10,251 nucleotides of DNA from Eubacteriales Family XIII. Incertae Sedis bacterium (GTDB taxonomy: Bacteria; Bacillota; Clostridia; Peptostreptococcales; Anaerovoracaceae). The stretch covers positions 1 to 10,251 of the forward strand of contig JAIRSA010000190.1 in NCBI GenBank assembly GCA_031255695.1, in the 5' to 3' direction. This document shows, one piece after another, positions 1 through 10,251 of the stretch (within the stretch, counting starts at the first letter, position 1; each line of letters starts with the position of its first letter). The notes below the pieces were generated by a model, which was given only the letters and a program-made list of their open reading frames with translations, searched no databases and had not been told where the DNA came from. The position numbers and the translations under genes were made by a program.

Positions 1-10
1 TTCTTGGCAC
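1..10 (-). CDS. rpsG: 30S ribosomal protein S7, first three codons only (partial)
   Basis: Only the start of this gene is inside the window. On the minus strand a near-perfect Shine-Dalgarno sequence AAGGAGGG (25 down to 18) is followed after 7 nt by GTG CCA AGA, giving Met-Pro-Arg, which matches the conserved S7 N-terminus (MPR). Position also fits: S7 normally follows S12 in the str operon. S7 is a primary assembly protein of the 30S head that binds the 3' domain of 16S rRNA. The start is GTG rather than ATG. Three codons cannot prove identity by themselves; the call rests on gene order, the strong ribosome binding site and the MPR start. Confidence 0.65.
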
Positions 11-235
11 TCTTCTTCCCTCCTTGCCTGCTTCCCCCGCAATGCAAGGGCATCTGCCCTGCCGCGCCGAAAGCCGCAATTCTTTACATAAACAATCCGT
101 TTATCGGTACTCGACAAAACCTTTTTGCCGCTGTGCCATGTGATATCGCTTGATCCCGGAAGCGGAAGCCCGCCACGCTGTATCTATATATCACGGCACA
201 TTTCGCCGGGCACATGGCCCGCCTTGAATATCCGA
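11..235 (-). other. rpsL-rpsG intercistronic spacer (225 bp, small hairpins, no gene)
   Basis: No open frame with a ribosome binding site is visible here apart from the rpsG signal at 18-25. On the minus strand the spacer can form a 5-bp hairpin CGGGC/GCCCG (207-221) just after the rpsL stop and another, AGGGC-AGAT-GCCCT (47-60), upstream of the rpsG ribosome binding site. The inverted repeat ATAAAC/GTTTAT lies at 88-104. None is followed by a T-tract, so none is a convincing terminator. In E. coli, S7 represses translation by binding the S12-S7 spacer of the str mRNA; whether these hairpins do something similar is only an inference. I see no strong promoter. Confidence 0.45.
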
Positions 236-655
236 TTATTTCGCTTTCTTAGGCCTCTTGGCGCCGTATTTCGAACGCGCCTGGTTCCTGTTAGAGACGC
301 CTGATGTGTCAAGCACGCCCCTTACGATATGGTAACGGACACCGGGAAGATCCTTGACCCTGCCGCCCCTGATAAGGACAACGCTATGCTCCTGCAGGTT
401 GTGCCCTATGCCAGGTATGTAGGCAATGACTTCGATGCCGTTGGAAAGGCGCACGCGGGCCACTTTTCTGAGCGCAGAGTTCGGTTTCTTCGGCGTCACG
501 GTCTTCACAGATGTGCAGACCCCGCGCTTCTGTGGCGAAGCCTGGTCGGTCGGCGACCTTCTAAGGGTGTTCAGCCCTTTCAGCAATGCCGGCGCCGTAG
601 ACTTTTTCTGCGCCGTAGTCCTGCCTTCCCTCACGAGTTGGTTGATTGTCGGCAT
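236..655 (-). CDS. rpsL: 30S ribosomal protein S12
   Basis: S12 sits at the decoding centre of the 30S subunit and affects tRNA selection and accuracy. The 139-residue product has the conserved core: PKKPNSALRK (55-64), the NGIEVIAYIPGIGHNLQEHS block (72-91) and GGRVKDLPGVRYHIVRG (97-113). The lysine-rich insertion near residues 17-45 is typical of Firmicutes; the E. coli protein is about 124 residues. Lys56 and Lys101, the positions where streptomycin resistance arises in Bacillus, are both wild type, and Asp102, the residue methylthiolated by RimO in some bacteria, is present. The ATG start is preceded by AAAGGAG with a 6-nt gap. It lies 153 bp after rpoC and 225 bp before rpsG, in the usual str operon order, and may also be transcribed from a promoter-like site at 735-763. 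Confidence 0.98.
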   Translation of the reverse strand: MPTINQLVREGRTTAQKKSTAPALLKGLNTLRRSPTDQASPQKRGVCTSVKTVTPKKPNSALRKVARVRLSNGIEVIAYIPGIGHNLQEHSVVLIRGGRVKDLPGVRYHIVRGVLDTSGVSNRNQARSKYGAKRPKKAK

Positions 656-734
656 GTTTTTCTCCTTTCTCCGCCCGCTTGCGCGGCAGCGGCAATTTCA
701 GATTCCGGCCCGCAAAAATCGCAGACCAAAAGAT

Positions 735-763
735 ATTTTATCACAGTTCGGGGCGGCAATCAA
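735..763 (-). promoter_or_regulatory. Putative sigma-A promoter for rpsL
   Basis: On the minus strand TTGATT (763-758), a 17-bp spacer and TAAAAT (740-735) are preceded by TGA directly before the -10, an extended -10 of the TGn type. It lies 80 bp upstream of the rpsL start. The -35 box falls in the loop of the hairpin at 750-779, and the spacer includes its distal arm. Promoters within rpo-str clusters are common, but this one is predicted from sequence only. Confidence 0.5.
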
Positions 764-779
764 GTGTTTTTGCCGCCCC
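750..779 (-). other. 10-bp-stem hairpin in the rpoC-rpsL gap
   Basis: GGGGCGGCAA (750-759) is a perfect inverted repeat of TTGCCGCCCC (770-779) with a 10-nt loop. It begins about 30 nt after the rpoC stop. On the minus strand the stem is not followed by a run of T (the next bases are GAACTGTGAT), so it is not a standard intrinsic terminator. It could protect or be a processing point for the rpoC 3' end, partly attenuate read-through, or be a protein-binding site. It overlaps the -35 box and spacer of the putative rpsL promoter. Confidence 0.6.
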
Positions 780-808
780 TGAACTATAAATCCAGTGCAT
801 ATGGCCTG

Positions 809-3800
809 TCATTCCACCTCGATGATCTCAGATCCTGGTATCATCTCGTCCGGCACTTCGACCATGTTCGCGATCTCGGTTATTTCCTTCTCATCCATGT
901 CGTCCTCCGTGTCATTGTCGAAATTATAGGCGGAGAACGATTCCATGTACTCAGTGTTGACGCCGTAGTCCACGCTGATGTTCTTGTAGCGCTTCATGCC
1001 CGTGCCCGCCGGTATGAGCTTGCCTATTATGACATTCTCCTTGAGCCCAAGCAGCTTGTCGGTCTTGCCCTTGATGGCCGCGTCCGTAAGCACGCGCGTG
1101 GTCTCCTGGAACGAGGCGGCCGACAGGAATGAGCTCGTGGCCAGCGATGCCTTCGTGATGCCCAGCAGCACCCGCTTGCCCACGGCAGGCTCGCCGCCCT
1201 CCGGCACCTGATCGTTGGCCTCGTCGATCTCCGACTTGCTGTAGAGCCCGCCCGGCAGCAGCCATGTGTCGCCTACGTCGTCTATCTTGTATTTCGACAG
1301 CATCTGGCTGACGATGACCTCGACATGCTTGTCGTTTATGTCGACGCCCTGCATCTTGTACACCCTCTGCACCTCTTTCAGCAGGTACTGGTATACGCCC
1401 TCGACGCCTTTGAGCCTCAGTATGTCGTGCGGGTTGAGCGGCCCCAGCGTGATCTGGTCGCCCGCCTGTATATAGTCGCCTTCTTTCACGATCAGCCGCG
1501 CGCCGTAGGGTATCACGTACACCCTCTCCTCTTCCCCGCGGATCCTGACCTCAGTCTTGTTGTCCTTCCTGGCGCTTATGGCGACCACCGTGCCTTCTGC
1601 CTCGCAGATCTCCGCGATGCTCTTAGGCTTCCGCGCCTCAAAGAGCTCTTCTACCCTGGGAAGGCCGTGCGTGATGTCGCCGCCCGCGACGCCGCCCGTA
1701 TGGAAGGTGCGCATGGTGAGCTGCGTGCCCGGCTCGCCTATGGACTGGGCTGCGGTGATCCCCACCGCTTCGCCGATGTTCACGCCCTCGCCTGTGGCCA
1801 GGTTGCGGCCGTAGCACTTGGCGCATGTGCCGCTCTCGCTGTGGCAGGTCATGACTGAACGTATGGCCACGGCCTCTATGCCCGCCGCCTCTATCGCGTC
1901 CGCAGCGGCCTCGGATATCTCCTCGTTCTGCTCGACGATCACCTCGCCCGTCGCAGGGTCCAGTATGTCGGCGAGCGAAGTCCGCCCTATTATCCTATGC
2001 TTCAGCGGCTCGATGATCTCCTTGCCGCTCGTAAATGCCATTACCTCGATGCCTTCGTCCGTGCCGCAGTCGTACTCGCGCACGATCACATTGTGGGAAA
2101 CGTCCACGAGGCGCCTGGTCAGGTAGCCCGACTCCGCAGTCCGCAGCGCCGTGTCCGCCAGACCCTTCCGCGCGCCGTTCGTCGATATGAAATATTCAAG
2201 CACGGACAGGCCTTCCCTGAAATTGGCTTTAATGGGAATTTCTATCGTCTTGCCGGAGGCGTTCGCCATCAGGCCGCGCATGCCGCCTATCTGCCTGATC
2301 TGGTTCTTGCTGCCCCTGGCGCCCGAATGCGCCATTATATACAGATTGTTCAATGTGCCCAGCGACTTCATCAGCGCGTCGGCCACATCCTCTGTGGCGC
2401 GGTTCCATGTCGCGCAGGCCTGCTCGTAGCGCTCGGCGTCGGACATGAGGCCACGCCTGTACGCGACTTCGTACTGGGCGACCTTCTGTTCCGCCTCCGT
2501 GACTATCCTCTCCTTCTCCTGCGGTATCTCCATGTCGGAGACGCTTATGGTAATGGCGGCCACCGTGGAGTAATGGAAGCCCACATCCTTGATATAGTCG
2601 AGCATTATCGCGGTATCTGTATTGCCGTGCAGACGGTAGCAGCGCTCGATGATCTGACCGAGCCGCTTCTTGTCGCAGAGGAAGTCGATCTCCAGCGAAT
2701 AGCGATCGGCCGACCTGTCGACGAAGCCCAGATCCTGCGGGATATGCTCATTGAATATGAAGCGCCCGACTGTGGACTCTATGAGCTTGCCCCTTTTGTC
2801 CTCGTCGTCCGCCCAGCGCCGCACCTTGACCTTCGCATGCAGCCCCACGATATTGTTGCGGTATGCCATGAGCATCTCGTCATAGTCCGTGAATATCTTG
2901 CCGTCGCCCTTCTCCGAGGCGGTGTCCCGCCCTTCCACGCCGGGATGCGTCAGGTAATAGCTCCCAAGTATCATGTCCTGGGTCGGTGTCGTTATGGGCG
3001 AGCCGTCCTTGGGCGCCAGTATGTTGTTGACCGAAAGCATGAGGAACCTGGCCTCGGCCTGCGCCTCCACTGTAAGCGGGACGTGGACCGCCATCTGGTC
3101 CCCGTCGAAGTCCGCGTTGTACGCCGTGCAGACAAGCGGGTGGAGCTTTATGGCCTTGCCTTCGACCAGGACAGGCTCGAATGCCTGTATGCCCAGCCTG
3201 TGCAGCGTGGGCGCCCGGTTGAGCAGCACGGGGTGCTCCTTGATGACCTCATCGAGCACGTCCCAGACTTCCGGCCGGATCTTCTCTACCATGCGCTTGG
3301 CGCTTTTTATATTGTGCGCGTACCCATTATATACCAATTCTTTCATTATAAAGGGCTTGAACAGTTCCAGCGCCATCTTTTTGGGCAGCCCGCACTGATA
3401 GAACTTCAGTTCGGGGCCCACGACGATGACGGAACGCCCAGAATAGTCTACGCGCTTGCCGAGGAGGTTCTGCCTGAACCTGCCCTGTTTCCCCTTCAGC
3501 ATGTCCGAAAGGGATTTCAGCGGCCTTGAGCCGGGGCCCGTGACGGGGCGCCCCCTTCTGCCGTTGTCGATAAGGGCGTCCACTGCCTCTTGCAGCATGC
3601 GCTTCTCGTTCCTGACTATTATGTCGGGGGCATTCAGGGCCAGCAGCCTCAGCAGGCGGTTGTTCCTGTTTATGACGCGTCTGTACAGATCGTTCAGATC
3701 CGACGTGGCGAACCTGCCGCCGTCCAGCTGGACCATGGGCCGCAGCTCAGGCGGTATGACAGGTATGACTTCCAGTATCATCCATTCGGGTTTGTTGCCC

Positions 3801-4456
3801 GACAGCCTAAGCGCCTCTATGACCTCCAGCCTCCGCACTATGCGGATCTTCTTCTGGCCCGTCGAGTCCTTGAGCTTCTCGCGCATGCCGGACGCGAGTT
3901 CGTCAAGATCTATCTGCTCAAGCAGCTCGCGCACGGCCTCGGCGCCCATGGCGGCGCGGAAGTCGTTGCCGTATCTGTCGCGGCAGTCCCTGTACTGCTG
4001 CTCGGTGAGTATTTCCTTGCGCATCAGTTCTGTCTCGCCTGGGTCTGTCACTATATAGGCCGCGAAATACAGGACCTTTTCGAGGTTCCTCGGCGATATG
4101 TCGAGGACCAGCCCTATGCGGCTCGGTATGCCTTTGAAATACCATATGTGCGATACGGGGGCGGCGAGCTCTATGTGCCCCATCCGCTCGCGCCGCACCT
4201 TGGCCTTTGTCACCTCGACCCCGCAGCGGTCGCACACGATGCCCTTATAGCGTATGCGCTTGTATTTCCCGCAATGGCACTCCCAGTCTTTTGTGGGGCC
4301 GAATATCTTCTCGCAGAAGAGTCCGTCCTTTTCTGGCTTGAGGGTTCTGTAGTTGATGGTCTCTGGCTTCTTGACCTCGCCGCGTGACCAGCTTCTTATC
4401 TTGTCGGTCGAGGCCAGGCTTATCTGGAGCGCTTCGAAATTGTTTAGTTCGTACAA
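809..4456 (-). CDS. rpoC: DNA-directed RNA polymerase subunit beta'
   Basis: This is the catalytic clamp subunit of RNA polymerase, which with beta forms the active-site cleft. It has 1215 residues, close to other Firmicutes, without the large insertions of proteobacterial homologues. Visible landmarks are the N-terminal zinc site (Cys60, Cys62, Cys75, Cys78), the Mg2+ loop NADFDGDQ (447-454, with Asp449, Asp451 and Asp453), a second zinc site (Cys797 plus CHSESGTCAKC, Cys871, Cys878, Cys881), the trigger-loop region QLTMRTFHTGG around residues 912-922, and the conserved C-terminal block near LLGLKENVIIGKLIPAGTG. The start is TTG: it begins the conserved NNFEALQI-like N-terminus and has a GGGGG ribosome binding site 7 nt upstream. 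An ATG located in the gap is out of frame. It lies 15 bp after rpoB, so the two are almost certainly co-transcribed. The stop is TGA. Confidence 0.98.
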   Translation of the reverse strand: MYELNNFEALQISLASTDKIRSWSRGEVKKPETINYRTLKPEKDGLFCEKIFGPTKDWECHCGKYKRIRYKGIVCDRCGVEVTKAKVRRERMGHIELAAPVSHIWYFKGIPSRIGLVLDISPRNLEKVLYFAAYIVTDPGETELMRKEILTEQQYRDCRDRYGNDFRAAMGAEAVRELLEQIDLDELASGMREKLKDSTGQKKIRIVRRLEVIEALRLSGNKPEWMILEVIPVIPPELRPMVQLDGGRFATSDLNDLYRRVINRNNRLLRLLALNAPDIIVRNEKRMLQEAVDALIDNGRRGRPVTGPGSRPLKSLSDMLKGKQGRFRQNLLGKRVDYSGRSVIVVGPELKFYQCGLPKKMALELFKPFIMKELVYNGYAHNIKSAKRMVEKIRPEVWDVLDEVIKEHPVLLNRAPTLHRLGIQAFEPVLVEGKAIKLHPLVCTAYNADFDGDQMAVHVPLTVEAQAEARFLMLSVNNILAPKDGSPITTPTQDMILGSYYLTHPGVEGRDTASEKGDGKIFTDYDEMLMAYRNNIVGLHAKVKVRRWADDEDKRGKLIESTVGRFIFNEHIPQDLGFVDRSADRYSLEIDFLCDKKRLGQIIERCYRLHGNTDTAIMLDYIKDVGFHYSTVAAITISVSDMEIPQEKERIVTEAEQKVAQYEVAYRRGLMSDAERYEQACATWNRATEDVADALMKSLGTLNNLYIMAHSGARGSKNQIRQIGGMRGLMANASGKTIEIPIKANFREGLSVLEYFISTNGARKGLADTALRTAESGYLTRRLVDVSHNVIVREYDCGTDEGIEVMAFTSGKEIIEPLKHRIIGRTSLADILDPATGEVIVEQNEEISEAAADAIEAAGIEAVAIRSVMTCHSESGTCAKCYGRNLATGEGVNIGEAVGITAAQSIGEPGTQLTMRTFHTGGVAGGDITHGLPRVEELFEARKPKSIAEICEAEGTVVAISARKDNKTEVRIRGEEERVYVIPYGARLIVKEGDYIQAGDQITLGPLNPHDILRLKGVEGVYQYLLKEVQRVYKMQGVDINDKHVEVIVSQMLSKYKIDDVGDTWLLPGGLYSKSEIDEANDQVPEGGEPAVGKRVLLGITKASLATSSFLSAASFQETTRVLTDAAIKGKTDKLLGLKENVIIGKLIPAGTGMKRYKNISVDYGVNTEYMESFSAYNFDNDTEDDMDEKEITEIANMVEVPDEMIPGSEIIEVE

Positions 4457-4471
4457 AAAGCATCCCCCTCT
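4457..4471 (-). promoter_or_regulatory. Ribosome binding site that fixes the rpoC TTG start
   Basis: The whole 15-bp rpoB-rpoC gap is AGAGGGGGATGCTTT. The G-rich core is a Shine-Dalgarno sequence 7 nt before the in-frame TTG. The ATG inside the gap opens a different frame whose 72-residue product resembles nothing and overlaps rpoC, so TTG is the true start. Confidence 0.7.
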
Positions 4472-8884
<4,413 letters not shown>

Positions 8885-8935
8885 ATTTATCACTCCTCGC
8901 TTAGAATACAAGTTACATTAATATGGCAGTCTATT

Positions 8936-8964
8936 ATGTTATCATATTAAAGCCAAGTAGTCAA
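8936..8964 (-). promoter_or_regulatory. Putative sigma-A promoter for rpoB
   Basis: On the minus strand TTGACT (8964-8959), a 17-bp spacer and TAACAT (8941-8936) are preceded by TGA, an extended -10. A run of eight A (8975-8968) lies just upstream of the -35 box, where an UP element would bind the alpha subunit. The predicted transcript would have a leader of roughly 45 nt before the rpoB start at 8884. It follows the terminator at 9049-9088, so rpoB would not depend on read-through from upstream. Confidence 0.7.
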
Positions 8965-9048
8965 GCGTTTTTTTTCACAATCGACAAAAATAGGCGTTAA
9001 ATGGGCCATAATGGGCCTTGCAGCCCAGGCGGACTGTGACAAATGGGC

Positions 9049-9088
9049 AATAAAAAGCGCCGTTCGGCTTGGCCGTACCAAACGGCGC
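9049..9088 (-). terminator. Intrinsic terminator upstream of the rpoB promoter
   Basis: On the minus strand an 8-bp stem GCGCCGTT/AACGGCGC (9088-9081 with 9064-9057) encloses a 16-nt segment that can pair further (CGG/CCG). It is followed directly by TTTTTATT. This is a good rho-independent terminator reading toward rpoB. It either ends the putative unit starting near 9447 or acts as an attenuator of transcription into rpoB. Confidence 0.8.
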
Positions 9089-9447
9089 GTATGCAATGAC
9101 TCAGACAACCACCTCCCCGGAGAGCAATAAACTTGAAATCCAAAATAGCCGGAAAAAAATCTTTTACTGCAACTACCCCTCTCATTGTATGGCATAGCGC
9201 CATGCGCTCCCCTACCATCCGCAATACCTGCAGCAATACCGCAGACAGCCGCTGACGCCTACATCGGACGCCCGCGCGGACGCCCATCCCCTAGCGAATG
9301 TGCTCTGCCGCCCACTCGGCAGTCTTCCCCAAAAGCAATTCCACGATTCGCTTGATCCAATAGGTACATACAGGATTCGTTTAGTCAAATAACATTTACC
9401 TCAATTTTGCCCTATTGTCGTTATTTTCCCAACCTCCTCTTTCTTTC
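9051..9447 (-). ncRNA. Candidate 400-nt transcript of unknown function between larE and rpoB
   Basis: This interval is bracketed by a promoter (9454-9482) and an intrinsic terminator (9049-9088) on the same strand. No reading frame in it has both a start with a well-placed ribosome binding site and a stop before the terminator. It contains several short inverted repeats: CTGCCG/CGGCAG with a 6-nt loop near 9305-9322, AGCGC/GCGCT near 9197-9209, and repeated GGGCGTCCG and GGTATTGC words. I looked for the conserved words of RNase P RNA, tmRNA, SRP RNA, the T-box and the common riboswitches and did not find them. It could be a small RNA, a long leader of rpoB with an attenuator, or the remains of a decayed gene. 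The ends are inferred, not observed. Confidence 0.3.
9433..9438 (-). promoter_or_regulatory. Orphan Shine-Dalgarno sequence AGGAGG
   Basis: A perfect AGGAGG lies about 10-15 nt after the predicted transcription start of the 9454-9482 promoter. No ATG, GTG or usable TTG stands 5-10 nt after it (the following bases are TTGGGAAAATAACG), and all three frames stop soon. It may mark a lost start codon or a chance purine run. Confidence 0.35.
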
Positions 9448-9453
9448 TATTCT

Positions 9454-9482
9454 AATATAACAAATTGCTAATATAATATCAA
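9454..9482 (-). promoter_or_regulatory. Strong sigma-A-like promoter in the AT-rich island
   Basis: On the minus strand TTGATA (9482-9477), a 17-bp spacer and TATATT (9459-9454) are preceded by TGT, an extended -10. Each hexamer differs from consensus by one base. The 9-bp word TTATATTAG occurs twice at a 16-bp interval (9476-9468 and 9460-9452), covering part of the spacer and the -10, and could be an operator for a regulator binding direct repeats. AT-rich sequence raises the chance of accidental matches. Confidence 0.6.
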
Positions 9483-9770
9483 GTACTTTTTGTAATTTTT
9501 CTTAAATTTTTATAATTTTTTTTATTTTATTGCCAATTGTTTCAAATTCAAGCGAATTTACTGCGATTTCTTCAGTATAATCAACTGTCACCTTGTTAAT
9601 TACGACTTTACAAAGTGTTTTTTTGCATATACTTTATTTATCCACGAATATTTTCTAATATATTTAATAAGTATAGGCGTCGGACGATCTGTTTCCTGGG
9701 AACCATCGACCCACAGTCCATTATTGCGATGCGGTTTAATGTGCCCGGGCACCAATATTCTTCTCGCAGA
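9483..9770. other. AT-rich intergenic island, no supported gene
   Basis: This stretch is markedly richer in A and T than the flanking genes, with long A and T runs. I see no gene with a convincing start. On the minus strand one short frame ends at a TAA near 9507-9511 and encodes a plausible-looking lysine- and isoleucine-rich peptide ending FETIGNKIKKIIKI. Its only nearby starts lack a ribosome binding site, so it may be a remnant. A perfect 12-bp palindrome, GTGCCCGGGCAC, lies at 9741-9752, just past the terminator at 9771-9801. Confidence 0.5.
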
Positions 9771-9801
9771 CAAAAAAATACGCCCGTGCGCGAACACGGG
9801 C
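9771..9801 (-). terminator. Intrinsic terminator after larE
   Basis: On the minus strand a perfect 7-bp stem GCCCGTG/CACGGGC with loop TTCGCG is followed by GTATTTTTTT. It is the first good terminator downstream of the larE stop, about 240 nt away, so the larE mRNA would carry both copies of the GC-rich repeat in its 3' UTR. Confidence 0.85.
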
Positions 9802-9833
9802 CGAACAGATTGCCACGCAAGGGCGTGGGCGGC

Positions 9834-9938
9834 GGTGCCTGCGGGCGCACCCGCCACAACGGCCTGGGCGGCGCCGGCAGCGGCCACGGGCGGCGGCTTT
9901 GGCGGCGGCGTGCCGGGGAAGCGTCAGCTTGGCGTCAG
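9834..9938. repeat. GC-rich direct repeat, copy A (105 bp)
   Basis: The first 64 bp match positions 9950-10013 with one mismatch (9875), and the last 28 bp match 10031-10057 with one extra base. The 13 bp between differ from the 17 bp in copy B. The unit contains small hairpins such as GCGGG-CGCA-CCCGC. It lies wholly outside larE. Confidence 0.9.
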
Positions 9939-9949
9939 CGGCAGTGCCC

Positions 9950-10057
9950 GGTGCCTGCGGGCGCACCCGCCACAACGGCCTGGGCGGCGCTGGCAGCGGC
10001 CACGGGCGGCGGCAGCCACGGACGGCTGCATGCCGGGAAGCGTCAGCTTGGCGTCAG
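9950..10057. repeat. GC-rich direct repeat, copy B (108 bp), overlapping the larE 3' end
   Basis: This copy lies 116-119 bp from copy A and is separated from it by 11 bp. Its right end includes the last codons and the TGA stop of larE, so the duplicated unit carries a piece of the larE terminus. This suggests a local duplication starting at the gene end, or insertion of a repeat element that supplied the last residues (LTPS). Confidence 0.9.
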
Positions 10058-10251
10058 GCCTTCGTTCATGCTGCCTGCCCTATAGCCTTGGAGGTCTAGG
10101 GTCACATATGAAAAGCCCAGCTCTTTCAGCCGGTCGATCACCTTATGCCGCTTGTCCCCGGCGGCCAGGGCCGGCAATTCCTCCGGGCCGAGCTCGATGC
10201 GGGCGATGCTGCCGTGTATGCGGACGCGCACCTGGCGGAAACCCATGTCCA
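10043..10251 (-). CDS. larE: ATP-dependent sacrificial sulfur transferase LarE, C-terminal end (partial)
   Basis: LarE belongs to the PP-loop ATPase family. It adenylates and then sulfurates a pyridinium dicarboxylate intermediate to make the nickel-pincer nucleotide cofactor of lactate racemase (LarA) and related enzymes. Only the last 69 codons are in the window; the gene enters from the right edge without its start. The visible part has the family C-terminal signature: GFRQVRVRIHG, then ARIEL, a stretch ending in KELGFSYVTLDLQGYRAGSMNE, and a short LTPS end. The ATP-binding motif and the sulfur-donating cysteine lie outside the window and cannot be checked. No larA, larB or larC is visible. 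The stop lies inside copy B of the GC-rich repeat, and a terminator follows at 9771-9801. Confidence 0.85.
   Translation of the reverse strand, partial: DMGFRQVRVRIHGSIARIELGPEELPALAAGDKRHKVIDRLKELGFSYVTLDLQGYRAGSMNEGLTPS

Noticed and set aside
1997..3529. 510-residue open frame on the plus strand
   Set aside because: It lies entirely antisense to the well-conserved rpoC and is explained by rpoC codon bias.
8885..8911. Earlier in-frame ATG start for rpoB (MYSKRGVIN)
   Set aside because: There is no ribosome binding site before it, while the ATG at 8884 has GAGGAG at good spacing and fits the family N-terminus.
8997..9287. 96-residue minus-strand frame (and a 82-residue one at 8947-9195)
   Set aside because: Both run through the intrinsic terminator, resemble no family I recognise, and lack a well-placed ribosome binding site. 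An internal ATG near 9204 has only a closely spaced AGGGGAG.
9051..9447. Known riboswitch, T-box, tmRNA, RNase P or SRP RNA
   Set aside because: The conserved words of these RNAs were looked for by eye and not found. A covariance-model search would be needed for a firm answer.
9600..9887. 95-residue minus-strand frame starting MAAAGAAQ
   Set aside because: It crosses the GC-rich repeat, the larE terminator and the AT-rich island, with sharply changing composition and no recognisable domain.
9834..10057. CRISPR array
   Set aside because: There are only two long, imperfect units with an 11-bp gap, not short identical repeats with unique spacers.

Overview
All genes that can be supported read on the minus strand, so the operon runs right to left: the 3' end of larE at the right edge, then about 1.1 kb without a convincing gene, then rpoB, rpoC, rpsL, and the first three codons of rpsG at the left edge. 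The rpoB-rpoC-rpsL-rpsG order, the 1215-residue beta' without the large insertions of Gram-negative homologues, and the 139-residue S12 with the N-terminal insertion typical of Firmicutes all point to a Firmicute. A Clostridia- or Negativicutes-like member with G+C-rich coding sequence and frequent ATA isoleucine codons fits best. The exact lineage cannot be fixed from this window.

Right part (about 8885-10251): the last 69 codons of larE (nickel-pincer cofactor synthesis) end inside one copy of an imperfect direct repeat of about 105 bp. A second copy follows, then a strong intrinsic terminator (9771-9801). Next comes a clearly AT-rich stretch (about 9400-9720) with a good promoter (TTGATA, 17 bp, TATATT with TGT before it). 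About 370 bp downstream of that promoter is another terminator (9049-9088). These two sites bracket a possible 400-nt transcript with no convincing protein. rpoB has its own promoter (TTGACT, 17 bp, TAACAT) just after it. The usual rplJ-rplL genes do not directly precede rpoB here.

Central part (809-8884): rpoB and rpoC are separated by 15 bp and encode the two large RNA polymerase subunits. The catalytic core of both looks ordinary. The striking feature is the C-terminus of RpoB. After the conserved end of the subunit, near residue 1170, the frame continues for about 300 residues as a run of acidic residues followed by a very Ala/Asp/Glu/Gly-rich, repeat-built tail, ending just before the rpoC ribosome binding site.

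Left part (1-808): a 153-bp gap after rpoC contains a 10-bp-stem hairpin and a promoter-like site for rpsL. It has no gene for the L7Ae-like protein often found here in Firmicutes. rpsL (S12) follows, then a 225-bp spacer and the rpsG start. Together the genes form the transcription/translation block rpoBC-str. I found no defence system, CRISPR array, tRNA, rRNA or recognisable insertion sequence.
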